Below, piece after piece: positions 1 to 16,175 of a stretch of DNA of 64,000 nucleotides. The notes under the pieces are model-generated. The model made no database searches. It saw only the letters and a program-made list of their open reading frames with translations, and was not told the DNA's origin. The first letter of the stretch is position 1. Each line of letters begins with the position of its first letter. Made by a program: the position numbers and the translations under genes. Source of the DNA: Onchocerca volvulus (taxonomy: Eukaryota > Nematoda > Chromadorea > Rhabditida > Onchocercidae); the NCBI GenBank assembly GCA_000499405.2, contig HG738137.1, positions 12,150,121 through 12,214,120 on the forward strand, written 5' to 3'.

Positions 1-112
1 ATGCAAATAAAACAATAAACAGTTTGATTAATAAAGCTTGAGACTTATAAACAAACAAATAGATTTGTTTATGTAAACAAAAAATGATAAACAAAACAAA
101 TAAATTACATAC

Positions 113-1923
<1,811 letters not shown>

Positions 1924-4900
1924 TTCGTTTTTTTCTCGTTTGTTTTATGAATCAAACTATAGTGTATTTAATAAAATAATTAAATTTGACGATTAAAATA
2001 GCAATAATATAAAATTGACTTTATCAATCAAATATCTACAAATTATAGTGTCAACCAATTGATAAAATATGATAATTGAGAGATCTAATGATCAAAAAAA
2101 AAAAAAAAAAAAAATCCAATTCAATTTTATGAGCTAAAATTATGAATAACTCTTTCCTTCAAAAAAAAATGAAATTTTTTAATCATTTTTCACTGCATAC
2201 AAATTAACAACAACAACGTTATCAACAATCATTCCAAAAAATATTTGAAATATTAAAAGCAACATTTCAAAGTTTCTTTTTTAATTTTTTTTTCCATTTA
2301 TACCTACCGTATACATCTCAAAAATAGTACAAAATGAAAAGTTTAATTTCTTATGTAGCAATTTAAAATAATAGATCAAATATTTTCTTTAATTTTACTG
2401 GGAAAAGACGAAATAGCGATAATTTTTAACACAGTAACAGTTGTTTTGAAATTGAAGAAAAAATAAGAATAAAAAATTGCTAATCTGCAAAAAAATTCAA
2501 AAATTCTTAAGTCCAAAAAACAAAAAAAAAAAGGAAAGAAAAAAAATACCATCAAAATGATTAAAATCTATTTAACTGCTATTACATGTATTTAAAAAAT
2601 TAATCTACTTTCATATCATTTCATAAAGGTAATAAACAAAAAAAGAAGAAAGGAAAAATTAAGTAAAATCAATAAAACCAAAATTAATTAATTAAAATAA
2701 TCAATTCTAATTATTACTCATTCTAAAAAATTAAACAATAAATATATGAAGACATTTAATACATTTAACTTTTAGCTAAACTTTCAAAAAAAAAACAAAC
2801 AAATGATTTTGATTCTGCAATCCATGAAATAAAAAGTAAAACTAATTAGTAGAATAAATTTGCATAACATAATTATTACGCTATCCATCTTATTAATTAG
2901 TTTGTACTAATTATGCATTAAAATAAGTCAACGAATTAATTTGATATAATGTAATATTCAGATTTGTTGAAATGTGAATAATGAAACTAGAAATTGTTGT
3001 AATAACTGAATTAGAAGGAAATATCCATCAATTGATTATTAATAATTTCATAAAATAACAAATTCAACTAATAATAATAAAAATTAAATCGATTACTGAT
3101 TTCATACAATAAAAAATTCGATTAGTAATATAAAACAAAATAATGCAAAAATTGAATGCTCCAATTCAATAGAACAATAATTTTCATTTTTTTTTTTGAT
3201 TACAAAACAAAAATTAGAATTATTCGAAAATATTTCTATTTATCAAATATCATTAATTATTAAATAAAATTGAAATCGAATAATTAATCAAACTATTCAC
3301 CAATTCCTAAAAATTTTTACTTGTTCTTTCTTATTTTATCGCTATTTTTAAATATTATATTTGCATGATATTTTTTTGTCTCTTTTTTGTTCTTTTTTTT
3401 TTTCATCCTGATAATGATCTTACCTTATAAATCTAATTTTTGAAAATAATTTGTTTTTAATTATATTTTGCTTAAATGTTTAATTAGCTTTAAGATAAAA
3501 TAGATATAATCTTAACAATATAAATTAATTGGTATATTTCAATAATTTCACGCATATATTTCATGTTTAGCTATCTATTCAAGTACCAAACAATCTGATT
3601 TTTTAATATTAACAAATCGCAATAAAAATTAATAATTAATAATTTAAAATAAACCTTCTCACGAACTTGAAAGTTTATTTTCCTATACAATTAATATAGG
3701 TTAATTTCATTTAAGGCAGTAAATTCATCTAGGATACTTTACTAACTTCATTATGATTACAATTTCAATTATAAATCTTTATCATTTTGTCATTTGTGAA
3801 TTTACATTCACTTTAGTGAAAAATTACTATGCTGAAAAGAAAAAAGAAAATTAAAATTTGAAGTTTCAAAAGTAAGAAAAAAAAAAAAGAAAAAAACTTT
3901 TCAAAAGTTTTTAACATTTTCTCCAAGTGATAAAACATTTTTATGCAGTCAAAAAGTGAAATTTTAACAATTTCAGCAATTTCAAAATTGATTAGAAACA
4001 GAAACAAATTCAAAATCTAAAGTAAAAAGAGAGTAAAAAGGAGAAAAATTAGCATCTGTTAACTTCGTTAAATATTTTGCTAAATGAAATCTTTTTTTTT
4101 TTTTTCTTTGCGGCTTATTTTTTTTCACATTCAGACAATTATACTTTATCATTTGTTCATTTGGTAAAATGTTTAAGAAGAAAAATTACAATTTTCGACA
4201 GGAATATATAAACTGAAAGTATAAACTTTTATTGCTATCCATTTCAACTTTTTTCTTTTATCAGTCAATTCGGAATTGAAATTGAGAACATTTACTTAAA
4301 AGGGTAAAAATAGTACAAATATTTCATTTCAACTTTATGAGTAAATGTAACTAAAATGAAAAAATAGCAGAAATTTTAATCATTATTTTTATAAAAAATA
4401 AAGAGCAAAATTTTTACATGAAATTTTAAAACAATTATTTAATAAAGCTAAAGAAAGTTAATAAGAAGAGAAAGAAAAAATAGAAGAACAAACAATTTAT
4501 CCAGAATATATGTCTATAAAAAAACGGAGAAAAAATTATAAATTTTTATAAAAATTAAAATTTGTTAGCAAAATTGAAACAAAAATGATGTAAATCATCG
4601 TATTTGAAAATAAATTAAATGCAAATTTATGTAAAAAAATTAAAGGAAGAAAAATTTGCATAAAATTCAACCTATGAAATCAAATGTGAGTAAAAATAAG
4701 AATTCTTATACAATTAGAAAAAAAAAAATCCTTTAGATAGAAATTTTTGAAAAAATAAAAATTTACATGAAATTTTAGCTTTACAAAATGAATTTAATAT
4801 AACAGAAACAAAAACAGACAAACATAAAAATGATGAAGAAATTTAGGAAATAAAATGGAAAGTTTTGAAATAAAAAATAAAAGAAATAAACAATTCCAAA

Positions 4901-6048
4901 TAAATAAATTAAAAAAAAACTAATAAATCATATATAAATATTTTATAATCATTCATTATTCATTCATTTATTGGTTTCATATTTTTTCTCATAGAAGATT
5001 TTGAAAAAAAATAATACCAAAAAGCAATAATCTATAATTAATTATAATTTCCATCTTTCTAACTCTTTCAGCGGAACTTTCAGTAATTTTTTTTTTATTG
5101 CAAAATTAAAATAAACACATTTAATTAGAGAAAAAAAAAAACGAATGAATTTGAAATCTGAAATGAAAAGGAAAAAAACCTGAAATGATGATAGTAATAA
5201 CACAAAAAAAAGAAAAAAAAAAACCTAATAATTAATTTTTCATCTCATCTATCATTTCTTTAAAATAAAATGAACAAACTAAAATACTTATAAAAAATTT
5301 ACAAATATTCAAAAATGATTGACTAGAATTCAAAATTTTAATCAATATTTTATCAAAAAATATACAATATTTTCGTATTGCAATGTGCAGAGATGTGGAA
5401 GGGTTAAAATCTAAATTGACATTTCATACAAGATATTTTTGAAATGTAAAAAAAAATATGATAAGAAAAATCTTTCGGAAAGAATTTTATTTGGAAGAAA
5501 TAAATAATAAATTTTGAAACATCCATCAAAAAATGAAAAAAATAAGAAAGTAAAAATAAAAAAAATAAAAAAGTAAAATTAAAAAAAATAAAAGAAAGAC
5601 AGTGGAAGAAAAAAATTCATAAAAATTGAAAAAGCAAAAATATTTCTCGTCTTCATTGCTATATTTAATAAACTTAGCGCTTTAATTTTTTTTTTTGTCC
5701 CTTTTATTTGTTCCTCTCTAACAATTCTGTTCAAATCAGTACAAAAATTGATCAAAATTTAAAAGAAAAAATATCAAATTGTCTAAATAAAACAAAAATT
5801 CGTAAAAATCTTTCTAGTGAAAAGAAAAAAAAAACAAAATACAATTTTTACTTTAAAGAAATCACATTAATTCTAACTATTTGTAACCAGTCATTCAGCT
5901 TAAAACATTTTAATCCTCAATGAATAAACTTACGAAGAAAATTGTAAACAAATTCAGGATGCACATTTATTCCGAAATAAATGAAACGATATGTTGTAAA
6001 GTGAAAAAAAAAAAAAAAAACAAAGAAATTACTTTGCATCTACTATTA

Positions 6049-6102
<54 letters not shown>

Positions 6103-9100
6103 ACTTCATTTTAGTAATTCAATTACCAAAAATTTAGTTATTTTAGCAAAAATTCTGAACTAATTAAAAAATTGAGTAGTTGGAAATATATACTTAAATA
6201 ATTGAATTTAAACTACAAAATCTTTAAATTTTAATTATAAAATTACGAAAAAAAAAGAAAGATAAAACAACAAAGAAATAAAAATTATTTTTCATCAAAC
6301 TAAAACTAATTCTATCTTGAAATTTTCTCTTCTTTTGAATAATTCAGTAACATTTAGCATCGAATTGGTTTTTAATACAACATTTAAATTCCAACAAAAA
6401 TACGGTAACACTTTCAAAGTTCGAAAATAACACATTTAGAAAAATGAAAAAGAAATGAGAAAATAGAAATAACAACCAATTCTATGGCAAAATCTTTAAT
6501 GGAGAAATAATCCAATTAATTATCGTTGAAACATTTATGACACTAAATGCTTGTTATGCTTTTACAATTAAAAATTTTAGGGAAAAAAGAATTAAGACAA
6601 TTTCAGATAAAATTAACAATTAGAAAAAAATAGAAATTGTTGAATTAATAAACTCTATATCGCTTTCTTTTTTTTCTCCTTATTACCATTTCTCTAAACG
6701 AAATGATAATTTAAATATAAATTCTCTCAATTAAATGATAAACTGCATAATTTGTGTAAAAATATAAACCAAAAAAAAATAATAACTTAGATGGAAAAAA
6801 TAATAAATGTTGCCTTATAGCATAAATTTATCCTATAATCTATATTTACATTTTACAATACTCTAATATAATACCCTCTAAATTATCTGATGCAAAATTT
6901 CATTTCAATTTTACATCCATATCAATAAGTAAAATAAAAAAAAAAATTTATGAGTTATTTTTAAAAAGAAAAATTTTTTAAAACAAATTTAAAATGAAAA
7001 TATTGCACTAACTATGTTATGCATTCCACTTCTTCACTTCAATTTTTGTCGAATATAATCAAACAAACCTATTGCTGCAATTTGTGTCATTAATTATCTT
7101 ATCAGTTTCTGGAATCATCATTTTATCACTAATATACGTAAATAACTATTTCGTGATTAGAAGTTATCAACAAACAGATATATAAATATACATATATACT
7201 CACATATACACACACATATATATAAACAAACCAACAAATTTGATGAGAAATATAACTAAAATAAAAATTTCAAAAAAATCCCAATCGCAATCGCTGTCGC
7301 TATCACAATTAAAAAGAAGAGGAATTTCGCATATTTTTACTTTTCATTATGTAAAATAGTTTTTCAAATAATTGGAGGAAAAAATATCTAAAGCAACGAT
7401 AATAAAAAGCTAAAAAAGTTTATGAAAATGAAAAAATATGGAAAAATATGCAATAAATAAATAAACAAATAAGTAAATGAGTAAATAAATAAATAAATAA
7501 ACAAATATATATGGTATAAAAAGAAAAAGGAAAAAAGAAAGGGAAAGGAAATAATTTGAAAGTAATATGTTAAATTTAAGAAAAGCAAAGATATAAGATT
7601 GGATTATTGGGATTTTATATTTGTAAACAAAATTAAATTTAATTGGTAATGATGTATAGAATGATAGAAAATCGTTTACATTATTCGATGAATTAGCATT
7701 CAATATATCTAAAACTGATTTTGATGTTATGTATAGAAAAAGAAGACAATTTTTTTCGAGAAAATTTGCGAGAAATTCTGAAAAATTTAAATTTAAAAAA
7801 TTTATTCTTCGAAAAAAAAAAAAATACTCAACCTTTTTTATCTTTTTCCTCGGTACCTTTCTTATCCATTTCTTGCAATAACGAAATCTTTTTCCCATAG
7901 CTTATTTTTATGTAATTTTTTCAATATAAAATTATAATTGAGCAATTAAATTTAATTCAGTGCATTTACAAGAATAACTTTGATAAATGAACAAGAAATT
8001 TCATATTTTATATTTGCAAATTTTTGCAAATATAAAAAAAAATTAAAATTAATTAAACAAGTAAATTGAATTAAAATAATCCATTTAATTTAACGACTAT
8101 TGTATCACATATACAGTTTTTATTTTCTCCATTTCCATTTCATTCTAGCTTCTTCCATACATTTAAATCATACCTGGGAATCAATTACTTGACTACTTGA
8201 TTATTCATTTCACATAAAAATATGATCATAATTATAGAAATAAATTTTAGACTTGACAATCCAAACATCTTTTTGATTGATTAATTTAATCATCCATGTA
8301 GGATTAATTGATTCAATCATTCATGTGAAACAAAAATTATTTTCAGTAATTAGTCAAAACTCATACAATGATTTCATCTTTGTATACCGTAAAAGAAGCA
8401 AAAAAAAAAAAAAAAAACGGCGTCAGTAAAAACTTTATTAAATTAAATAAGCAAAAACGAAGTGTTGAATCAAAATAAATAAAAGGAAGCAGAAAAGAAA
8501 ACCAACTCGAAGATTACTGTAATTAAAATATTTGATAAATTACAAAATATATTTAAACAAATAGTCTATCCTAACTTTTTCTAACTTTATTCTACAACAT
8601 TTGAAAAGAAAAAAAAATCATTAGGTAGCAAAAATTAGCAAATTAATTTATTTTACTAGTGAAAACAAATAAGTGAATAACAAAAAAAAGAAAAAAAAAA
8701 TGCCAAAAGAAAAATATCCACAAGTCCTAATTTCAATGAATAATAAATCACAAGATAACAAATCACACCTAAATTCTTCATCTTTAATTTAATTAAGCTA
8801 GAAAAAGAGAAAAGCAATGATATTCACATCCTGAACAAAGTTTTATTATATTAGTTGCAGCTAATTTAATATGTATTGCTTCTTTCTTATTTATCTTACT
8901 TTATTCACAATTTTTAAAGAAAATAAATCGAATAAAAAAATTCATGCTAGAAAAAAAAAAAATTCCTCATTGACAATTCATTCATTTCTTACCTGAGAAA
9001 AAAAAAAAAAAAAAAAAAAGAGAAAAAGCGGAAGCTCAAAAGATTTAAACATTGTGATAATGAAAATTTCTTAAAAAAAACTAAATGATGTGATTGAAAA

Positions 9101-10578
9101 ATAGGGCTCTATTGACACCTGCCATTATAAAAATAAAAAATATTCAGTTATATTTGCATAACAAGAAGTTATTTAACTGTAGAAAAAAAAAAGCAAATAA
9201 TACGTAAGTACAGATAGTTTTGCAACTAAATATGCATCATTTATGATTAAAAAGAAAGAAAGAAAAGGATGTAAAATATTTCAAATGAAAATTTGAAAAG
9301 TCTACTTATATATTATCTACATGTATACTCCTTTAAAATCATTTAAATAAAACACTCTATAACTACTCAATAAAAAGAAATATTTACTATCAAATTTAAG
9401 TCTCAAAAAATAGAAAAAAAAAATTCTAAGAAAAAATAGATTTGACGCATTTTCTTTCTTTTTTAGTCTTTTTTTAATCGTATTTTGAAATTGAAATTTT
9501 TGCTGAAACAAATAACAATTATAAATCTGATAAAAAAAATCGAAAGAATTGAAAAAAAAAAAAGTTCACAAATATATTAATTAAGCAATTAAATGAATTC
9601 CTAAAAAAGCTTAGCAAATATTATTCATAATTTTTAACAAAAGATAAACTTATCCTGATTGTACGGTAATTTTATCCTTTTCTCATAAGCTATTCTTTTT
9701 TTAATATATCAAGCAAGTAAATATTAAATGATGCATACTAGAAAAAAAGAAAGCAAAAAGAAATTTGTTACTTTAAAGAAAGCCAAAAATTAAAAATATT
9801 TCATGTTTGCATGCATTTCTATTATTCTTTTATCTTATTTCTTCTGTTTTTTGGAATTAATTTTTTTACATTTCATCCTTTTTTTTTTTTTTTTTTTCTT
9901 ACAAAACATGTATACTTGAAAGGGAAAAAAAAAATGAAGAATGAAACAACCTAATTTATATGTTCTACGCACTTATATCATGTTTTCATTTCATCAAAAA
10001 ATAAATGAATAAAGGAAATATACATCATATTTACATTCTTTTTTCTATATTAACTATTAAATATAGCAATTACTGAAAGTTTCCAATTAATGACATTCAA
10101 AATACCGTTAAAAAAAAAAAGCTAACTCAATTTCAAGAAATCAATTATTAATTAACGGCAATTCAATATAAAAGTGAAATGGGATGAATAATTTTTGCAT
10201 TTTCTTTGGCTCAACCTTCTCTCTCTCTAATCACGGCGACAAAATGCAAATTAATCCCAACCAATATGATAATATCATTAAAGACGAATTTTTCCTTCTC
10301 CTTTTTGTTTTATTTTTTTATTTTTTTTATTTTTTAGAAAAAACACTTAAATCTAGAAAAAAAAAAAGAAATAGTATAACAAAATAAAAAAACAAAAAAT
10401 TAGTTTAAAAAGTTTCGAACTTGCTAATTTTATAATTTCATTTAATGTAAAATTTATCTAACAACATTGCTCCTAAAAATCAATTTATATTGTTGAAAAG
10501 CAAACAATTGGGAAATAATTTAATTAACATAATTAACATTTAATTAACATATAATTAACATAAAACAAGTAAACATAC
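1924..10578. other. AT-rich gene-poor stretch
   Basis: No gene could be supported here. The plus strand is strongly A-rich with many A tracts of 8-20 bases, short (AAAT)n and (AAATA)n runs (for example about 5520-5610 and 7445-7505) and a TA/CA-rich patch at 7170-7230. In this window the introns of minus-strand genes are A-rich on the plus strand, so the composition fits intronic or upstream sequence of a minus-strand gene. One short minus-strand candidate (about 7070-7120, reading MMIPETDKIINDTNCSN before a possible GTTTGT donor) is too short to call. Confidence 0.6.
6052..6100. repeat. Poly-A tract of 49 bases
   Basis: An uninterrupted run of A, the longest homopolymer in the window. No retroposed gene copy was recognised immediately 5' of it, so there is no direct evidence that it is the tail of an inserted cDNA. 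Confidence 0.95.
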
Positions 10579-10670
10579 CTGATCTGTGTTATGAAATGCA
10601 AAAAATCGTGCCACGTTTTTTAATACAAATTTTCTCGTATTCGACAACGTTTTTGCAAATGTTACGTTTT
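10579..10670 (-). CDS. Possible BTB/Kelch BACK-domain exon
   Basis: A 92-nt minus-strand open stretch bounded by a good acceptor (TTTGCATTCAG) and a good donor (CAG/GTATGT). After two leading bases it reads NVTFAKTLSNTRKFV followed by LKNVARFFAFHNTDQ. The pattern Ala...FVLxNVxxFxxxxTDQ resembles the BACK domain of BTB-Kelch proteins, where a helix of the type FIxxNFxxVxxTEEF precedes the end of the domain. No BTB or Kelch-repeat exon was found on either side, so the gene model is incomplete. It could be one exon of a large-intron gene, a pseudogene fragment, or a chance match. Confidence 0.3.
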
Positions 10671-13600
10671 CTGAATGCAAATAAAGATCGAATTATAACA
10701 TACGTAGCAGTAATAATATCATTTTTCTCGAAAAACCAAATATGATTATTTTTTATCTGAAAATATGCTATAAAATCTATACAAATAATTTTAGATGTTA
10801 TTCGATGTCACATTTTGACGATTTCAATGTTTTAAAAAAAAAAAAAAAAAAAGCGAATCTGCTAAATTTCGGTTTACTTCCTTGGATGAATAAAACATTT
10901 TTAGGTTATCAACTATTATTCAAAAGCCACAAATGGCTTAAAGTTGAACTTAACCAAACAATATATCACATATTGTAAAATTTCAGATTGCCTAAAACTG
11001 CTTAAATTGATCATTCTTTTCCAGAAATGACATCCTAAAAAGGTCCATGTAGGTTATGGATTGCTAAAATTAACAAAATAAGTTCATTTTATTCAAAAAA
11101 AAATTGATTCATACTTTTTACGGCATTCTGGAATATTCAATATGAACATTCTAAAAGATACTAGAAAAATTTTCCTTACTTCTGTATTAAGTAAAACACA
11201 AAAGATAGCAATTGTAAAAAAGAAAAAAAAAAGTGAAATTGAAACTCGCATAAATCAAATATAATGAAAGCATCAACAACATGTGGCAATGAATAAAATA
11301 AAATTCAAAAACTTCACATTTTTCTCTATAAATAGATATTTTTATCCTTTTATAGTTAAAATACTCGAAAGAGTGATTATATCTTCTAGTTCTAAAAACA
11401 ATTAAAGCAACATTTGCATAATTCATTACATATTTCGTAAGGGAATCCTGAAATTACAATCATAATAATTATTCATACAAATCATTCAGTTAATTATCCT
11501 CTTTTCCCTATATTCTTTGCTATTTTTTCTTGTTTGATACTTCATATTTTATGGTAAAAATTTTAGCATTTCATAATCGTAACCTAATTATATTGATTTT
11601 TCCACTTTATTTTTTTAGTCCATGAGTGATATTGTTGATAAAATCAATATATGAACTATTGTAGTTACTGATAAGATTATAACTATATCTGAATTGGAAT
11701 AAGTTTGTCCTTATAAAAATCTAACGACTTCTCATTCCTCACAAATTACTCAATTAATTATCTTCTCTTCCTAACATTTAATTATTTTCCTATTATTTTA
11801 ATTCAAACTATCCAACAAACTTGAATAAGCATTCCTCTTTCCTTATCCAATATAATCATTCATTGATCGTTTCTTTCTCCTTCATATCGATTTTTATTCA
11901 TCGTCCACTTTTCTTCTTCTTCTTCTTTAAATCTACTTCATTAATAATAAATAAATCTTTTCATTATTTCATTATTTTTTACAAGCTAACATAATTCTTC
12001 ATTATCATTGCAAAGATATATTTCATGAGCTAATGTCATCAATTTTCTTTTTTTTTTTTGACTCATTAAATCTATTTTACCTAATTTAATATTTATATAT
12101 CAATTATATATAAAACATTCGCCATATTCCAGTCCCTGAACAATCTTTCTTCAATAATTTGATCATTATACAAAAATTTATTTCATTTAATCCAATCGAA
12201 TTCCACTAACATATCATTGATAAATAATCTTATCATGTGTAAAAAAAAAACAATCATCTTATTTCAATTTATCGTATAATTACAGCTATTCATAAAATGA
12301 ATGAGATCATATTTTATCTTTTTCTAAATTTACTAGTACCTAACATTGGAATGAATTTTTATTTTCATCAAAAAAAAAACGAAAAAAAATTAAAAATAAA
12401 AATTCTATAATGCAAAAAACTTTCAAAATGTTTCTTTGCATCAACAAATATAGAAATGAATGCTATAGAATATCGTATCTATACCGTCTTTTGTAAAATA
12501 TCTTATCTATACCGACCTTTGTAGAATATCGTATCAATACCACATATTGCTTTATACCGTACACTCTTTAATTTTTTATTTCCACCATTTTCTGCAAAAA
12601 TTCAGAATTTTCATTTCTGTTTGAAATAATTCCTTGATAGCCAAATATTTCTATCTTATATCAAAAATCTATCATCGTCGACATATAACTGTTGTTATAT
12701 TATCATTACTTTTATTCTCCAAAAATTTTTTTTACTCATACATCATTTAATCATCAACTGATTGTAGCCAAATTCAATCAACTGATATAACATTCAGCTA
12801 ATTAACTCTTATCTACTTCTTTATCACTATATAATATGAATACAATTGATAATTTCGGCATATTTGCTATTTTCCAACTTCTTTGCCATCATTTCATCTG
12901 ATAATAAATTTCACAGAACCCAAAATTTCATCCCTATATCTTTCTTAATTTTAAAATATGCTCCAATTATTTTTACATCAAAAAAAAAAAAAAAAAGAAA
13001 AAATTTAAACTTTTCCAAAAATCATTGATGAATAAAAAATATTCATATGTGCCATATAATATTCCATTCACTTTGTAGCAATCGTTATCGTTTATTTCAT
13101 CGTTCCCATAACTACAAATGCTTCTTTTCCTTTTCCTTTTTTTTTTTTTTCTGTTTTTTTGTTTTCATTTGATATTTCAATACTAGCTTTTCTCATGTAT
13201 TTCAAGCATTCCCAATGAATCATATTTAAATTGAAACATATTAGTTTCCTTTTCATTTTCCATATATATTCTTTTTCTTCGTATATTTGATCGAATAATT
13301 TTCCTTCTAATTACAGCAATAAATATTAATTGATTTCTTATCTTTTATCGTTAGCAATCCAATATAGCTGTTAATATTTGACCTTCATATCCATTATGAT
13401 ACATTTCCAATTTCTTCCACATAAAATCATCTTCAAATTGGATCAGTTTATTTAATTTCATCAATATTTAATAACTTCCACTTCTTTTTTTCTATTTTTC
13501 ATTGTACCTTCTGCATTACTGTCATCATTTTCAATCTTCTCTAATTTTTAAACTTTTTCCTTTATATTTATATTCATTGAATCTTCCAATTTTTCGCACC

Positions 13601-14336
13601 ATTGTCTCTTTTCATTATTTTCATATTCATAAAATTTTGGCGAATCCTCCATTCGTTTAATTTCATTTCATTCTGTTATCTTCGATTCACTCCTTATTAA
13701 TTATCGATTTTTTTGATTTTATTATCCCCAGATCTTCATTCATTTGTTCTCCATATCATTCATTCCATGTTGACTTTTTCTTAGTATAAACTTTCAACCA
13801 TATCCTTGTTCATCTCTTCATATTTTCAATGGCGATTGCATATTTTCCATATGAACCCATTCTGATTATCTAACCATTGTTAATCACTACGTCTGTTCAG
13901 CAATACTTTCCTTTTTAAATAACACATACCACTTTTTGAAATTCACTCATAAACGGATTCACTTTAAATTATTAATCCATGAATGTTTGTTCTGATTAAT
14001 ATCCAACATTACACTGTAGCATTTCGTCTTAAAATCTTTAAATTCTATTTTTAGATTAAAATCAATTTAAAATTCATTTTAGAAGTAAAGTTTGACGGAA
14101 ATGATAAAGCAGCAATTAATCTACTTGTTGATTAAGTTAACCATTTGCAAAGTCATGTTGGATTATGTATAAAATTCATGAGAATATATCTTACATTCAT
14201 TTTCTATATCACTTGATTAATTGCATATTAACAATTAAATTACAAACGCATATCAATAGTTAATTGAGTTCTAGTGTCATTAGTAAATGATAACAAATAA
14301 TAATAATAAAAAATTAAAACCAACATATGATGATAC
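10671..14336. other. Gene-poor stretch with pyrimidine-rich block
   Basis: No gene supported. About 10,670-11,600 is A-rich like the sequence to its left. From about 11,700 to 14,000 the plus strand becomes T- and C-rich with very little G (for example the CTTCTTCTTCTTC run near 11,915), the opposite strand bias. A 28-bp tandem repeat lies at 12,466-12,549. Open frames here are short and of simple composition. Confidence 0.6.
12466..12549. repeat. Tandem repeat, 3 copies of 28 bp
   Basis: Three adjacent diverged copies beginning TAGAATATCGTATCTATACC, TAAAATATCTTATCTATACC and TAGAATATCGTATCAATACC, each ending in a TTG. No coding potential was recognised. Confidence 0.88.
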
Positions 14337-14528
14337 TTCGAGATTATTTTTATAACGATACTGATACCATATCTCTTCTTGTTCCAATATATCATTTATT
14401 TCCATATCTGTAATAAATCCATCAAAGTTAAAGCAAATCTTACGAAACAAACAATCTTTAATTCTAGTAAATGTTGAATTTTTTAATTTATATATATTTG
14501 CAAATCTCTTTTTCTTTGTTTTCTTCAT
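14337..14528 (-). CDS. Weak candidate exon, hypothetical
   Basis: An open frame of about 64 codons before a possible GTATCA donor, with mixed composition including Trp, Cys, Asp and Tyr (segments KICFNFDGFITDMEIN and QEEIWYQYRYKNN). This is less repetitive than other open frames in the region. The ATG at 14,528 has a stop eight codons upstream. No family was recognised and no neighbouring exon joins it convincingly, so it may be chance. Confidence 0.18.
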
Positions 14529-15134
14529 CTCTCTTCTTTGCTTCCTTATCTACTATTCCGGATATAATTATTAAGAAATTTCATAGATAAAGCAGATGAA
14601 TTATACAAAAAGAAAATAAATAAGTAAATAAACGAAAAATTAGCTGAAAAAAAAAAAAAAAAACGAAAAATCCGCAAATTTTAGCGACTACCAAAGGAAT
14701 AAATACCTTATCGAAATTTCATATCTTCAAATTACCTTAGGCACTTGCGTGTATCATCACATCAAAAAAAAATATGTGCTGGATAATCCGATTATTTTTT
14801 AGCAAGAAAGTGCAACGAACAAACTTTTATTTCAATATATTATAGTGAAGAGATGAAAATATTTCGCAAAGAACAAAAAAAATAAAAAATAAAATAAAAA
14901 ATAAAAAAATAAAAAATAAAAAAAAAAATAAAACGAATAGAAAATGGATATCTTTCTTTCGAAAAAAAAAATCTGTTGTGACAAATATAATATTTTAAAA
15001 AATATGAATTATTATTTGCATATGAATGAAGAGGAATAACTAATCATTGAATTAAATGTAAAATTTATTAAATGAAAATCAATTATTGATAATTTCAGAA
15101 GAGAAAAATCACCAACAATAAGAAGAACTAATGT

Positions 15135-15360
15135 GCCGTTGCTGTAAAGATCCAAAAAAAAAAAAAAAAGGTAAAATTAATTAGTCAAATTAACCGGTAA
15201 ATTCAAAATTGTACAATGACAAAAAAATTTTAAAATAATACACGGAGAATACATATCCCACTGCTATAAAATGGTCAGGAAAAAAAAAAAAAGATAAAAT
15301 GCAATTTGCCAAATTAAACGGTAAATTAAAAGTTGAATATTAATAATAATATTAAAAAAA
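15135..15360. repeat. Diverged tandem duplication, about 122-bp unit
   Basis: Two successive blocks share the order: a GCTGTAAAGAT or GCTATAAAATGGT segment, a long A tract, GGTAAAATTAATTAG or GATAAAATGCAATTTG, then CAAATTAACCGGTAAATT or CAAATTAAACGGTAAATT, and an AT tail. A fainter third relative may lie near 16,684-16,780 (AAATCAAACGGTGAATT after a long A tract). Confidence 0.6.
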
Positions 15361-15543
15361 AAAAAAAACTAAATTTAATGCATGCAAGAATTATATTCGC
15401 TTTTTCTCCTCATCAACTATTTCATATTGAACTGAAACAAATAATTTTTCCTATCAATTTTTCCAGAAAAATATCATAAATAATACGAAAACAGTTGTAC
15501 AAATATAGAAAAATAAAAAAAATAAAAAAAAAACAAAGTAAAA

Positions 15544-15604
15544 AGAAATCTAGCTATTTTAAAAAGTCGAAAATAAAAAGAGAAATCTAGCTATTTTAAT
15601 TTTT
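15544..15604. repeat. Direct repeat, 37-bp period
   Basis: AGAAATCTAGCTATTTTAA occurs at 15,544 and again at 15,581, giving one full 37-bp unit and a partial second copy. Confidence 0.8.
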
Positions 15605-16175
15605 GCAAAAAAAAGAAATTCAAAAATAAAAATTTCCAGAATACAATCATTGATCAATTCTTAAAAATTTTTAAATTTAAAACAAAATAAAGAATGCAAT
15701 AGCTTATGCTAATATCAAATATTCCTTATACATTGTAATCAAAATTTACAAAAGAAAAAAAATATATACGATAAATAATTTTGTCGAGAATTTCCTGCAA
15801 CCTGCAACATATCGGAAAATGAATTCTGAAACAATTTCTATGCCTGAATGACCAAAATCATCTATATATAATTGTCGTAAATGGTAATCGTAAAAAAAAA
15901 AAGAAAAAAAATACCTGAAAATAAGCTATCAAATCGTCAAAAAAAAAAAATATCCGGAATATTAGGTGTAAATATGCTGTAACCGTATTCTTCAAATAAA
16001 TAAGTTCTCCCAACCTTTTTTCTCTTAAAAAAAAAGTTTATTTCACAAACTATTCAATAATTTAGTTTTATCCATTCCATGTATTGTCGATAGAATACGA
16101 ATACCATATTTGGAAGAAAATCATAAAGAAAATAACTGAAAATATACGAACTATCTTCCGAAAAACAAATATTTT

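Noticed and set aside
5708..6114. Lys-rich open frames on the plus strand
   Set aside because: They run through A tracts, including the 49-base poly-A; composition is simple and no splice context supports them.
7388..7898. Minus-strand frames of 66 and 162 codons rich in Phe, Leu, Ile
   Set aside because: Driven by (AAAT)n repeats and A-rich plus strand. The first 25 codons look better (KRFRYCKKWIRKVPRKK), but no acceptor or family was found.
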